From Magnetospirillum sp. (GTDB lineage Bacteria > Pseudomonadota > Alphaproteobacteria > CACIAM-22H2): a stretch of DNA of 64,000 bases. The notes beneath the pieces were generated by a model. It made no database searches. It saw only the letters and a list, made by a program, of their open reading frames with translations, and was not told the DNA's origin. Location: contig JAPZUA010000001.1 of assembly GCA_027532905.1 (NCBI GenBank), forward strand, positions 83,565-147,564, given 5' to 3'. Shown one piece after another: positions 20,245 through 28,304 of this stretch. The position numbers and the translations under genes were made by a program. Each line of letters opens with the position of its first letter. Position 1 is the first letter of the stretch.

Positions 20245-20259
20245 GTCTTCGGGGCCAGG

Positions 20260-20490
20260 CTAGCGCCGCACGCCGGGCACGCCGCGCCCGGCGACGAGGC
20301 GGCGCAGCTTGCCCTCCTCCACCATCTGTTCGAGAACGGCAAACACGACCATCGGCGAGGCGCCGACCACGTCGGCGATCTGGCCGAGCGAGAAGGTGCC
20401 TTTGCCCTTCACGGCTGCGCGCACAACCGGATCGATCGTCTGCGAAGGCGTCATTGGGGCCGGCGGCGGGGCTGCAAGCGCTTGGGTCAT
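20260..20490 (-). CDS. Small winged-helix-like protein
   Basis: A 76-aa product with a Pro/Ala-rich start and then VRAAVKGKGTFSLGQIADVVGASPMVVFAVLEQMVEEGKLRRLV, which reads like a compact winged-helix fold (helix, turn, recognition helix, then a basic wing). I do not recognise a named family. It may be a small DNA-binding regulator. It ends 15 bases from the leuA stop (convergent) and starts about 90 bases from tRNA-Thr on the other strand. The start at 20488-20490 is the most likely of two Met options. Confidence 0.55.
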   Translation of the reverse strand: MTQALAAPPPAPMTPSQTIDPVVRAAVKGKGTFSLGQIADVVGASPMVVFAVLEQMVEEGKLRRLVAGRGVPGVRR

Positions 20491-20566
20491 CGAGGTCAGT
20501 TTGCCAAAAACCGGCCCGCGAACCAAGCGAGTTGCACACACCGGCCGTCTGTGGCATCAAGCGACC

Positions 20567-20665
<99 letters not shown>

Positions 20666-20753
20666 CCGGTTTTCCGCCGTTTTGGGCGCTTTCGCGCGCC
20701 GCGCGCCGGGGATAGTCCCGCCTGCCCCATCTCTCATTGGCAAAGGGCAACCC

Positions 20754-21395
20754 GTGGAAATCGCCGTCCTTTGGATCTTCGCCCTTGCCTGCGTGGCGTT
20801 GGCGGCAACACCCGGCCCCGACATGCTGCTGATCGCCGCGCGCAGTGCGAGCCACGGGCGGGCAGCGGGATTTGCCACATTGGCCGGCATCCAGATCGGA
20901 ACCTACGGCCACGCGCTCGCAACCGCCCTGGGCCTTGCCCAACTTTTTGCCGTCTATCCGCTTGCCTACGACATCGTGCGCTATGCCGGAGCGGCTTATC
21001 TCGCGTTTCTTGCGGTGCGTATCCTCACCGCACCGCAAGCCCCCATGGCGCCATCGGCGGCCTCGGCCGAGGCCACAACAGCCGCCGCGATCGCACCCAT
21101 GTTCCGCCAGGGCCTCTGGAACAACGTGCTCAATCCCAAAATGGCGCTGTTTGTGGTGGCCCTCTTCCCGCAATTCGTCGATCCCGCAGGCCCCTCGATC
21201 GTGCTGCAGATGCTGCTGCTGGCCACGATCCTCAATGCGATCGGCCTCGTCGTGAACGGGGCGGTCATAGTCGTCTCGGCCCGTGCCGGCCGCGCCATTG
21301 CCGGCAGCAAGCGCGCGGTCACCGCCATGCGCTGGTTCCTCGCGTGCGTCTTTGCGGGCCTCGCCCTGCGCCTCGTGCTCGACGAGCGGCGCTGA
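20754..21395 (+). CDS. LysE/RhtB family amino-acid exporter
   Basis: A 213-aa membrane protein with about six hydrophobic segments. It contains the family motif AATPGPDMLLIAARSASHGRAAG near residues 15-37 and NNVLNPKMALFVVALFPQF. Members export lysine, homoserine, threonine or other amino acids. The frame is open further upstream, but the GTG at 20754, preceded by AAAGGGC, gives the normal family length. It is convergent with hisS (4 bases between stops). Confidence 0.88.
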   Translation: MEIAVLWIFALACVALAATPGPDMLLIAARSASHGRAAGFATLAGIQIGTYGHALATALGLAQLFAVYPLAYDIVRYAGAAYLAFLAVRILTAPQAPMAPSAASAEATTAAAIAPMFRQGLWNNVLNPKMALFVVALFPQFVDPAGPSIVLQMLLLATILNAIGLVVNGAVIVVSARAGRAIAGSKRAVTAMRWFLACVFAGLALRLVLDERR

Positions 21396-21399
21396 CGCT

Positions 21400-22716
21400 T
21401 CAGCCCAATCTTGCGGGAAGCCAGCTCGAGGGATCGGCCTCGTGCTGCGTGCCGACGGCGAGATCTTTGACCTTGTGCGCAGCCCCCGCCTCCGCGGGCA
21501 GAAACCATACGTAAGGAATGCCTTTGTCGGTCGCGTATTTGAACTGCGCGTCGATCTTGCGGTCCTCGTGGTACATCTCGACCTTGAGGCCGCGGCTGCG
21601 CAAGGCCTGTGCGGTTGCCGCCACATCGGCATAGGCCCCGCCGCGCGGGAAGAGGACGAGCACGTCGCTGGGGCTTTTGCGCGGGGCGGCGATGCGGCCC
21701 TCTTTCTGCATCTTCCAGAAAATGCGCGTGAGGCCGATCGAAATGCCGATGCCCGGCAGGCGCCGATTTATGAGCGACCCCACGAGATTGTCATAGCGCC
21801 CGCCGCCGCACACGGTCGGGAAATCCGGAAACTCGACGAGTTTGGTTTCGTAGACCGAGCCTGTGTAGTAGGCGAGACCGCGCGCGATCGAAAGATCGGC
21901 GACGAAAGCACCGGACGGAAAACGCTTCAGCGCATCGAGCACGAAGCCGAGCTCGTGCAGGCCCTGCTCGAGCGTCGCCGACTTCACGCCGAGTTTTTCG
22001 ACGGCGGCCAGCACGCCCGCATCGCTGCCTTTGATCTCGCTCAAGGCCAGCACCTTCGCGACCGTGGCGTCGTCGAGGGCCAGTTCGCTTGCGAGCATGG
22101 CGCCAACGCCCGCCGTACCGATCTTGTCGAGCTTGTCGACGATGCGCATCGTATTGGCGGCATCCGCAATGCCGAGGCCCTCGTAGTAGCCCTGCAGGAT
22201 TTTGCGGTTGTTGATCTTGGTGGCCGTGGGGCCCACGCCGATGCGGTCGAGCGCTTCGAACATGATGGCCGGCATTTCGGCGTCGAAATGCAGCGGGATG
22301 TCGCGCACGTCGACCACGTCGACGTCGCATTGGTAGAATTCGCGGAAGCGCCCGTCCTGCGGGCGCTCGCCGCGCCAGGCCTTCTGCATCTGGTAGCGTT
22401 TGAACGGGAAGACGAGCTCGTTCATGTTGGCGGCGACGTAGCGCGCCATCGGCACGGTCATGTCGTAGTGCAGCGCGTGCTCGGCGACCTCGCCAGGCTC
22501 CGCTGCAAGGCGCCGGATCGCGTAGATTTCCTTGTCGGTGTCGCCCTGCTTCAGCAGCACTTCGACGGGCTCGACCGCGCGCGTTTCGATGGGCGCGTAG
22601 CCGTAGCTCTCGAACAGCGCGCGGATCGTGTCGAGCCATTTGAGCTCGACCATGCGCAGTTCGGGCAGCCATTCGGGAAAGCCGCTGATGGCTTTGAGTT
22701 TCTGTTTTTCGATCAC
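21400..22716 (-). CDS. hisS: Histidyl-tRNA synthetase
   Basis: A 438-aa class II synthetase charging tRNA-His. Motif 2 is RYQMQKAWRGERPQDGRFRE, the His-specific segments read SIARGLAYYTGSVYE and CGGGRYDNLVGS, and motif 3 is PGIGISIGLTRI. A C-terminal anticodon-binding domain (about residues 345-438) argues for a true HisS rather than the regulatory paralogue HisZ. The HisA-type segment has Ala where bacterial enzymes usually read RGLDYY, which may reflect the divergent HisRS known in some alphaproteobacteria. The start is GTG. Confidence 0.9.
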   Translation of the reverse strand: MIEKQKLKAISGFPEWLPELRMVELKWLDTIRALFESYGYAPIETRAVEPVEVLLKQGDTDKEIYAIRRLAAEPGEVAEHALHYDMTVPMARYVAANMNELVFPFKRYQMQKAWRGERPQDGRFREFYQCDVDVVDVRDIPLHFDAEMPAIMFEALDRIGVGPTATKINNRKILQGYYEGLGIADAANTMRIVDKLDKIGTAGVGAMLASELALDDATVAKVLALSEIKGSDAGVLAAVEKLGVKSATLEQGLHELGFVLDALKRFPSGAFVADLSIARGLAYYTGSVYETKLVEFPDFPTVCGGGRYDNLVGSLINRRLPGIGISIGLTRIFWKMQKEGRIAAPRKSPSDVLVLFPRGGAYADVAATAQALRSRGLKVEMYHEDRKIDAQFKYATDKGIPYVWFLPAEAGAAHKVKDLAVGTQHEADPSSWLPARLG

Positions 22717-22786
22717 GTTCGGACTTTCAAAGGACGAGGCGCGCTAGGACATAGCCCAGACGCGCGCCTGGGGCAAACGGCAGCGC

Positions 22787-22960
22787 TCAGCGCGGCGTCG
22801 GGCGGTCGAATCCCGTTGGGTCGCCGCCCGGCGGGCCGCCCGGTAGACCGCCGAGCCCGCCAGGACCGCCGGGACCGAGGCCGCGCTTGAGAACCAAGTG
22901 CGCGAACGCCGATGCCGTGCTTGCGGCCAGAATCGCCGCTGCCGCAATCCAGTTGCGCAT
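22787..22960 (-). CDS. 57-aa Gly/Pro-rich small membrane or secreted peptide
   Basis: The ORF starts at ATG 22958-22960 with a strong Shine-Dalgarno (GGAGGGG ending 5 bases upstream). It encodes MRNWIAAAAILAASTASAFA, a short hydrophobic helix or signal sequence. It then has a basic spot (KRGLG) and a Gly/Pro-rich tail (GGPGGLGGLPGGPPGG). It lies between hisS and the divergent FAD oxidoreductase, where a 270-base gap would otherwise be. I recognise no family. Confidence 0.55.
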   Translation of the reverse strand: MRNWIAAAAILAASTASAFAHLVLKRGLGPGGPGGLGGLPGGPPGGDPTGFDRPTPR

Positions 22961-22989
22961 GCCCGCCCCTCCGCTAAAGTCCGTCTCCC

Positions 22990-24168
22990 ATGACCCAAAC
23001 TACCGACATCGTGATTGCCGGCGGCGGCGCCATTGGCGCTTCGATCGCCTACCATCTCGTCGCATCGGGCCTTGGCGCCCGCGTGACCGTGCTCGAGCCC
23101 GACCCCACCTATGCGCGCGCGGCAAGTGCGCTCTCGGCCGCATCGATCCGGCAACAATTTTCGTCGCCCGTCAATATCCGCGCATCGCTGTTCGGCATCG
23201 ATTTTCTGCGCCGGGCCGCCGACATTCTGGCGGTCGACGGCGAGCGGCAGGAAATCGGCCTACGCGAAGGCGGCTATCTATTTTTGGCGACGGAAGCCGG
23301 CCAAACGGTGCTTGCCGAAAACCACGCGCTGCAAACAAAGCTCGGTGCAGACATCGCGCGTTTCGACGCCGTTTGCCTGCGGCAACGCTTCCCGTGGCTT
23401 TCGATCGAAGGGCTCGAAGCCGGATGCTGGGGCCGCAGCGGCGAAGGCTGGTTCGACGGCTACAGCCTCCTGCAGGCCTTTCGCAAAAAAGCGCGCGCAC
23501 TCGGTGCCGAATTCCGCAAAGCGGCGGTCGCCTCGCTCGACATGGCGGGCGGCGCCTGCCGCGGCGTGACACTCGACGACGGATCGCGGATCGCGTGCGG
23601 GCAGTTGGCGCTCGCGGCGGGTACGGGTGCGCGCGCCCTCGTGCGCCAGACCGGTTTCGACATTCCGGTGCACGCTAAAAAGCGCATGATCTTTACGTTC
23701 GAATGCCGCGAGAAGCTTGCCGACTTTCCGCTGCTGATCGATCCCACGGGCGTCTATTGTCGGCCCGAGGGCGCTGGCTATCTGTGCGGCAGCGCGCCCC
23801 CTGCCGACGCTGATCCCGATGCAGATGCGGATTTCGAGGTCGACTACCAGTTTTTCGACGACCAAGTATGGCCCGTGCTGGCCACGCGCGTGCCCGCCTT
23901 CGAGGCAATCAAGCGCGGGCGCGCATGGGCGGGCCATTACGACATGAACGGCTTCGACCACAACGCGCTGGTGGGTGCCGTGCCGGGCACGTCGAACGTA
24001 TGGCTCGCGAACGGTTTTTCGGGCCACGGGCTGCAGCAAAGCCCGGCCGTGGGGCGCTATCTTGCCGACCGCATGCAAGGCGCCGCACCAACCGCGGTCG
24101 ATCTCGGCGATCTGTCGCCGCAGCGCTTGGTCGAAAAACGCCCGCTCGTGGAAAAGAACGTGGTCTGA
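22990..24168 (+). CDS. FAD-dependent oxidoreductase (DAO family)
   Basis: The 392-aa protein has an N-terminal Rossmann motif, DIVIAGGGAIGASIAYHL (residues 6-23), then an acidic VLEPD strand end. It has the C-terminal GHYDMNGFDHNALVGAVPG and GFSGHGLQQSPAVG blocks seen in sarcosine/glycine oxidase-like enzymes (DAO, FOXRED1 group). It probably oxidises a secondary or primary amine or an N-methyl amino acid. Next on the same strand, 51 bases on, is the UxaA-like gene, with the agmatinase-family gene behind it. Confidence 0.87.
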   Translation: MTQTTDIVIAGGGAIGASIAYHLVASGLGARVTVLEPDPTYARAASALSAASIRQQFSSPVNIRASLFGIDFLRRAADILAVDGERQEIGLREGGYLFLATEAGQTVLAENHALQTKLGADIARFDAVCLRQRFPWLSIEGLEAGCWGRSGEGWFDGYSLLQAFRKKARALGAEFRKAAVASLDMAGGACRGVTLDDGSRIACGQLALAAGTGARALVRQTGFDIPVHAKKRMIFTFECREKLADFPLLIDPTGVYCRPEGAGYLCGSAPPADADPDADADFEVDYQFFDDQVWPVLATRVPAFEAIKRGRAWAGHYDMNGFDHNALVGAVPGTSNVWLANGFSGHGLQQSPAVGRYLADRMQGAAPTAVDLGDLSPQRLVEKRPLVEKNVV

Positions 24169-24219
24169 AACGCCGCACGCCTGCGCTATATTCGGGGCAA
24201 ATAATCGGGGGAAGCCAAA

Positions 24220-25740
24220 ATGACCGCAGTACCACGCACGATCCGCCTCAACGCATCCGACAATCTCGTGGTCGCCGTGGACGCGATCCCCGAGGGTGCC
24301 ACGATCCACGGGGCGGTTGCCCGCGCCCGCATCCAAAAGGGCCACAAAATGGCGATCGCGGCGATCGCGCAAGGCGAGTCCGTGCGCAAATTCGGCCAGA
24401 CGATCGGCTTTGCGCACGGCGCCATCGCGGCGGGCGACCATATCCATACGCACAATTGCGACTTCAAGGCATTCGCGCGCGACTACCATTTTGCCGAAGA
24501 CGCCAAGCCCTACGCGCCGCTGCCGCTCGCCGAGCGCGCGACGTTCCAAGGCTATCGCCGCGCCGACGGGCGGGCGGGGACGCGCAACTATATCGGCATC
24601 CTCACTTCCGTGAATTGTTCGGCCTCCGTCGCACGCTTCATGGCCGAGGCCGTGACGCGCTCGGGCATCCTTGCCGATTATCCGAACGTCGACGGCGTTG
24701 TGTCGTTCGTGCACGGAACCGGTTGCGGCATGGCCTCCAAGGGCGAAGGGTTCGACGTGCTCAAGCGCACGCAATGGGGCTATGCGACCAACCCCAACGT
24801 GGGCGGCGTGCTGCTCGTGGGCTTGGGCTGCGAAGTGTTCCAGATCGACGAGATGAAACGCGCCTACGGCATCGTCGATGGCGATCTCTTCCAGTCCATG
24901 ACGATCCAGGACAGCGGGGGGACCCGCAAAACGATCGAAGCCGGCGTGGAACGCATCAAAGCGATGCTGCCGCTCGTGAACCGCGCAACGCGCGAAACGA
25001 TCCCGGCGAGCGAACTCATGCTGGCCCTTCAGTGCGGCGGCTCGGACGGCTATTCGGGCATTACGGCCAACCCCGCCTTGGGGGCCGCCGTCGATCTGCT
25101 CGTGGCACATGGCGGCACGGCCATTTTGTCGGAAACGCCCGAGATCTACGGGGCCGAACATCTGCTCACACGGCGTGCAGCCACGCGCGAGATCGGCGAG
25201 AAGCTCATCGACATCATCCATTGGTGGGAGGCGTACACCAAGCGCAACGACGGCTCGATGGACAACAACCCCTCGCCCGGCAACAAGGCGGGCGGACTTA
25301 CGACGATCCTCGAAAAGTCGCTGGGCGCTGCGGCCAAGGGCGGGACGACGACGTTGCGCGGCGTCTATCGTTATGCCGAGCGCGTGGACACCAAGGGCTT
25401 CGTGTTCATGGACACGCCGGGCTACGACCCGACCTCGGCCACGGGCCAGGTGGCGGGCGGGGCCAATGTGCTGTGCTTCACGACCGGGCGCGGCTCGGCC
25501 TACGGGTGCAAGCCCACGCCGTCGATCAAGCTTGCGACCAACAGCGACATCTACCGCCGCATGATCGAGGACATGGACATCAATTGCGGCGACATCGTCG
25601 ACGGCGTTTCGGTCGAAGACAAGGGCCGCGAGATTTTCGAGCACATCTTGCGCGTGGCGTCGGGCGAGCGCAGCAAGTCCGAACAGCTCGGCTACGGCGA
25701 CAACGAATTCGTGCCGTGGCAAATCGGCGCCACGATGTAG
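24220..25740 (+). CDS. UxaA-family sugar-acid dehydratase (altronate/galactarate-like)
   Basis: A 506-aa protein with an N-terminal SAF domain (about residues 1-90) joined to the large catalytic UxaA/GarD domain starting RADGRAGTRNYIGILTSVNC. The Cys-containing stretches HGTGCGM, GLGCEVFQ and LQCGGSDGYSG are family hallmarks. Such enzymes dehydrate altronate, galactarate or related acids using iron or another divalent metal. Which acid is unknown. ATG 24220 follows a GGGGGAAG Shine-Dalgarno, and TATATT at about 24188 could be a -10 element. The ureohydrolase gene begins 4 bases downstream. Confidence 0.85.
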   Translation: MTAVPRTIRLNASDNLVVAVDAIPEGATIHGAVARARIQKGHKMAIAAIAQGESVRKFGQTIGFAHGAIAAGDHIHTHNCDFKAFARDYHFAEDAKPYAPLPLAERATFQGYRRADGRAGTRNYIGILTSVNCSASVARFMAEAVTRSGILADYPNVDGVVSFVHGTGCGMASKGEGFDVLKRTQWGYATNPNVGGVLLVGLGCEVFQIDEMKRAYGIVDGDLFQSMTIQDSGGTRKTIEAGVERIKAMLPLVNRATRETIPASELMLALQCGGSDGYSGITANPALGAAVDLLVAHGGTAILSETPEIYGAEHLLTRRAATREIGEKLIDIIHWWEAYTKRNDGSMDNNPSPGNKAGGLTTILEKSLGAAAKGGTTTLRGVYRYAERVDTKGFVFMDTPGYDPTSATGQVAGGANVLCFTTGRGSAYGCKPTPSIKLATNSDIYRRMIEDMDINCGDIVDGVSVEDKGREIFEHILRVASGERSKSEQLGYGDNEFVPWQIGATM

Positions 25741-25744
25741 GGGC

Positions 25745-26806
25745 ATGGCGTTCGATCCCGAAAAACTGGCGCGCCTGCGGCGCGACTATGCGGATGCCGC
25801 CGGCGGCGACATCAAGCACCCGGAATTCGCGCGGGTTGCCGCCAAGATTTTCAAGAGCCCCGACCAGCGCAAATGGCCGTTCGCGGAACCCGCGACATTC
25901 CTCGACGCGCCCTATCGAGCACTTGCGAGCGAGGCCGACCTCGCCGGGCTCGATGCGGCCCTCGTCGGCGTGCCGATGGATCTGGGTGTCACCAACCGCG
26001 CGGGTGCGCGCCTTGGGCCCCGTGCGGTGCGCGGGGTCGAGCGCATCGGCCCTTACGAGCATGTGCTGGGCCGCGCCCCCTTGAGCGAATTGCGCGTGGC
26101 CGATATTGGCGACGTGCCGATGCGCAGCCGCTTTTCGCTGGCCGACTGCCATGCCGACATCGAAGCGCATTTCACGAAGCTCGTCGCCGCCGGCATCGTG
26201 CCGCTCGCCGTGGGCGGCGACCATTCGATCACCTGGCCCATCTTGCGGGCCCTCGGCCGCGACCGGCCCGTCGGCATGGTGCATTTCGACGCGCATTGCG
26301 ACACGAGCGGCGCTTACGAAGGCTCGAAATTCCACCACGGCGCGCCGTTCCGCATGGCGGTACTCGACGGCGTGCTCGATCCCGAACGCACGATCCAGAT
26401 CGGCATTCGCGGCGGGGCGGAATATCTGTGGGAGTTTTCGTACGACAGCGGCATGACCGTGATCCATGCCGAAGACGTCGACCGAATGGGCGTCGCCGGC
26501 GTGGTCGCCAAGGCGCGCGACGTGGTCGGCGACGGCCCCGTCTATGTCACGTTCGACGTCGACGGGCTCGACCCGTCTTTCGCACCGGGCACGGGCACGC
26601 CCGAATCGGGCGGGCTTTCGATGCGCGAAGCGCTTGCCATGCTGCGGGGCCTAGCCGGCCTCGACATCGTGGGGGCCGACGTCGTCGAGGTCGCGCCGCA
26701 ATACGATCCTTCGACCGTGACGGCACAAAACGCCGCCCAAGTGTTGTTCACCGAGCTCTGCCTTGTTTCGATCGCGCGCGAGCTGCGCGGCAGCTACCAG
26801 CGATAA
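25745..26806 (+). CDS. Agmatinase/ureohydrolase family protein
   Basis: The 353-aa enzyme has the binuclear manganese signatures GGDHSITWP, FDAHCDT and TFDVDGLDPSFAPGTGTPE. It splits a guanidino compound to urea plus an amine; agmatine, guanidinobutyrate or guanidinopropionate are all possible. About 70 residues precede the core fold, a little longer than E. coli SpeB. It lies 4 bases downstream of the UxaA-like gene, and its end overlaps the convergent MipA/OmpV gene by 13 bases. Confidence 0.88.
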   Translation: MAFDPEKLARLRRDYADAAGGDIKHPEFARVAAKIFKSPDQRKWPFAEPATFLDAPYRALASEADLAGLDAALVGVPMDLGVTNRAGARLGPRAVRGVERIGPYEHVLGRAPLSELRVADIGDVPMRSRFSLADCHADIEAHFTKLVAAGIVPLAVGGDHSITWPILRALGRDRPVGMVHFDAHCDTSGAYEGSKFHHGAPFRMAVLDGVLDPERTIQIGIRGGAEYLWEFSYDSGMTVIHAEDVDRMGVAGVVAKARDVVGDGPVYVTFDVDGLDPSFAPGTGTPESGGLSMREALAMLRGLAGLDIVGADVVEVAPQYDPSTVTAQNAAQVLFTELCLVSIARELRGSYQR

Positions 26807-27618
26807 GCTAAGCCCAAATTGACGAAGGGGGCCGTGTCGCGCTTCGAGATCGGGCTGTCGGCCGCATCGCCCACCAGGAAGCGCACGCCGCCGCCGCCGC
26901 GCAGCATCCAGTTCTGCGTCAGCGAATAGCTCGCCATCAGCGAGAGATCGACGTTCTTGACGCCGGATTTGGCCTCGAACTGCGATTTGCCGGCGGCGGT
27001 CCCGAGGCGTGCCCGCGACAGCGCACTTTGCGCTGCCGTCACACCAAAATAGGCGTCCATGTAGTTTTCGTCTGCCCACACCGCTGCAATGCCGGGCATC
27101 AGGCGCAGCTTGTCGTTGATCGGATAGCCCATGCTGGCACCGATGCGCAGCGTGGTGCCGTCGCTGCCGCCGAGGGCGCGCGCCAGTGCTGCGTCGAGGC
27201 GGAACGGCCCCGTGCGGTATTCGGCGAGCAGGCGCGCTTGGGCGGCCGCGTCCACGTCGCCGAGCCCGTCGAGCTCGCTGCGATCCAAGCTTTCGTCGCG
27301 GCCGAATTCGTAGCCGATGGCACCGCCGATGCTGAAGCCGTCGGCGCGGTAGGCCCATGCACCCAGCCCATTCATCGTGCTCAAGAACACGCGATCGCGC
27401 CACACCACGTCGATCAGCGGCAGCGGCATCACCTTGTATTTGTCCGCACCTTCGTAGGCGGGCGCGTAGCCGACGAGCGCGCCGGTCGTTACCTGCCAGT
27501 CGCCCTTGGGCGGCTCGGGCCGCGTTTGGGCAACAGCCGCACCCGAAAGGGCGGCCGCAAGACCCAACGACGCGAACGCCAGCGATGCAAAGGAAAGACG
27601 GGTGAGACGCGAGAACAT
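26794..27618 (-). CDS. MipA/OmpV family outer-membrane protein
   Basis: The 274-aa protein has a signal peptide (hydrophobic core to AAVAQT near residue 32). A mature beta-barrel follows, with alternating aromatic strands and a C-terminal aromatic residue (FVNLGLAYRW), as expected for insertion by the Bam complex. GDWQVTTGALVGYAPAYEGAD and YKVMPLPLIDVVWRDR are typical of MipA/OmpV. Members scaffold murein enzymes or act as porin-like barrels. AAAGG precedes the ATG. Confidence 0.85.
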   Translation of the reverse strand: MFSRLTRLSFASLAFASLGLAAALSGAAVAQTRPEPPKGDWQVTTGALVGYAPAYEGADKYKVMPLPLIDVVWRDRVFLSTMNGLGAWAYRADGFSIGGAIGYEFGRDESLDRSELDGLGDVDAAAQARLLAEYRTGPFRLDAALARALGGSDGTTLRIGASMGYPINDKLRLMPGIAAVWADENYMDAYFGVTAAQSALSRARLGTAAGKSQFEAKSGVKNVDLSLMASYSLTQNWMLRGGGGVRFLVGDAADSPISKRDTAPFVNLGLAYRW

Positions 27619-27854
27619 GTTTTGCGACCTTTAAATGCGGCAGGGCGACGGAACACCACCCACCCCTTCTATTTAGCTCGCGGGCCGGCAAACACCAAGT
27701 GACGATGCGTAACTTTTTGTATCGCAAAAACGAATATTCTGGCGACAAAACAACATCTTCGCCCCGTTGAAAGGGGCCGCGCACGGCACGCCGAGTAACT
27801 TCGGCGGCGGCAGCGGCGAAACAACGGCACAACAAACGTTTCGGAGAAGACAAG

Positions 27855-28304
27855 ATGGACCGCCTCTCACGAGCCCTCAACGTCGCCTTGCCCTGGCTCC
27901 TCGCGCTTTGGATTGCCTACATCTTCGTCTGGTATCTGCAGTACAAGTTCTTCGGCCACGAGGGCAGCGTGTGGCTGTTCACCGTCCTCACCGACTGGTT
28001 GGGATTCTCAGGCTTCGAAAAGATCATGCGCATCGGCGTCGGCACGGTCGAGTTGGGGGCCGCCATCCTGTGCCTCTACCGGCGCACGCAACTGGTCGGC
28101 GGCTTGGCGGCGACCGGCGTGATGACCGGTGCGATCTTCTTCCACGTGGTTTCGCCGCTGGGCATCGACCCCTACGACGACGGCGCTGTGCTCTTCAAAG
28201 AAGCGCTGCTCGTGTGGGCGGCAGGCCTCGGCTTGGCCTATCTGCGCCGCGCCGACCTGCCCGACCTGTTGCGTCTTGCGAACATGGGTCCGCGCGCGGC
28301 ATGA
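27855..28304 (+). CDS. DoxX-like small membrane protein
   Basis: A 149-aa protein with four hydrophobic segments (ALPWLLALWIAYIFVWYLQY; MRIGVGTVELGAAILCLYR; two more) resembling DoxX/DoxX-like proteins, a poorly understood group tied to redox stress or quinone-linked functions. The ATG follows GGAGAAGACAAG. Its stop overlaps the start of the OpgC-like gene (ATGA). The 236-bp gap upstream, shared with the divergent MipA gene, holds a TTTTTG/CAAAAA inverted repeat (27714-27730) but no convincing promoter. Confidence 0.78.
   Translation: MDRLSRALNVALPWLLALWIAYIFVWYLQYKFFGHEGSVWLFTVLTDWLGFSGFEKIMRIGVGTVELGAAILCLYRRTQLVGGLAATGVMTGAIFFHVVSPLGIDPYDDGAVLFKEALLVWAAGLGLAYLRRADLPDLLRLANMGPRAA

Noticed and set aside
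21400..22716. HisZ identity for the HisRS-like gene
   Set aside because: Full length with a C-terminal anticodon-binding domain and intact class II motifs, so HisS is the better call.
23278..25746. A very long minus-strand frame opposite the FAD oxidoreductase and UxaA-like genes
   Set aside because: Shadow of two recognisable plus-strand genes; composition is His/Arg-rich without domains.
27714..27730. TTTTTG/CAAAAA inverted repeat as a terminator or operator
   Set aside because: Stem is short and AT-only, with no T-tract in a useful position; too weak to call.
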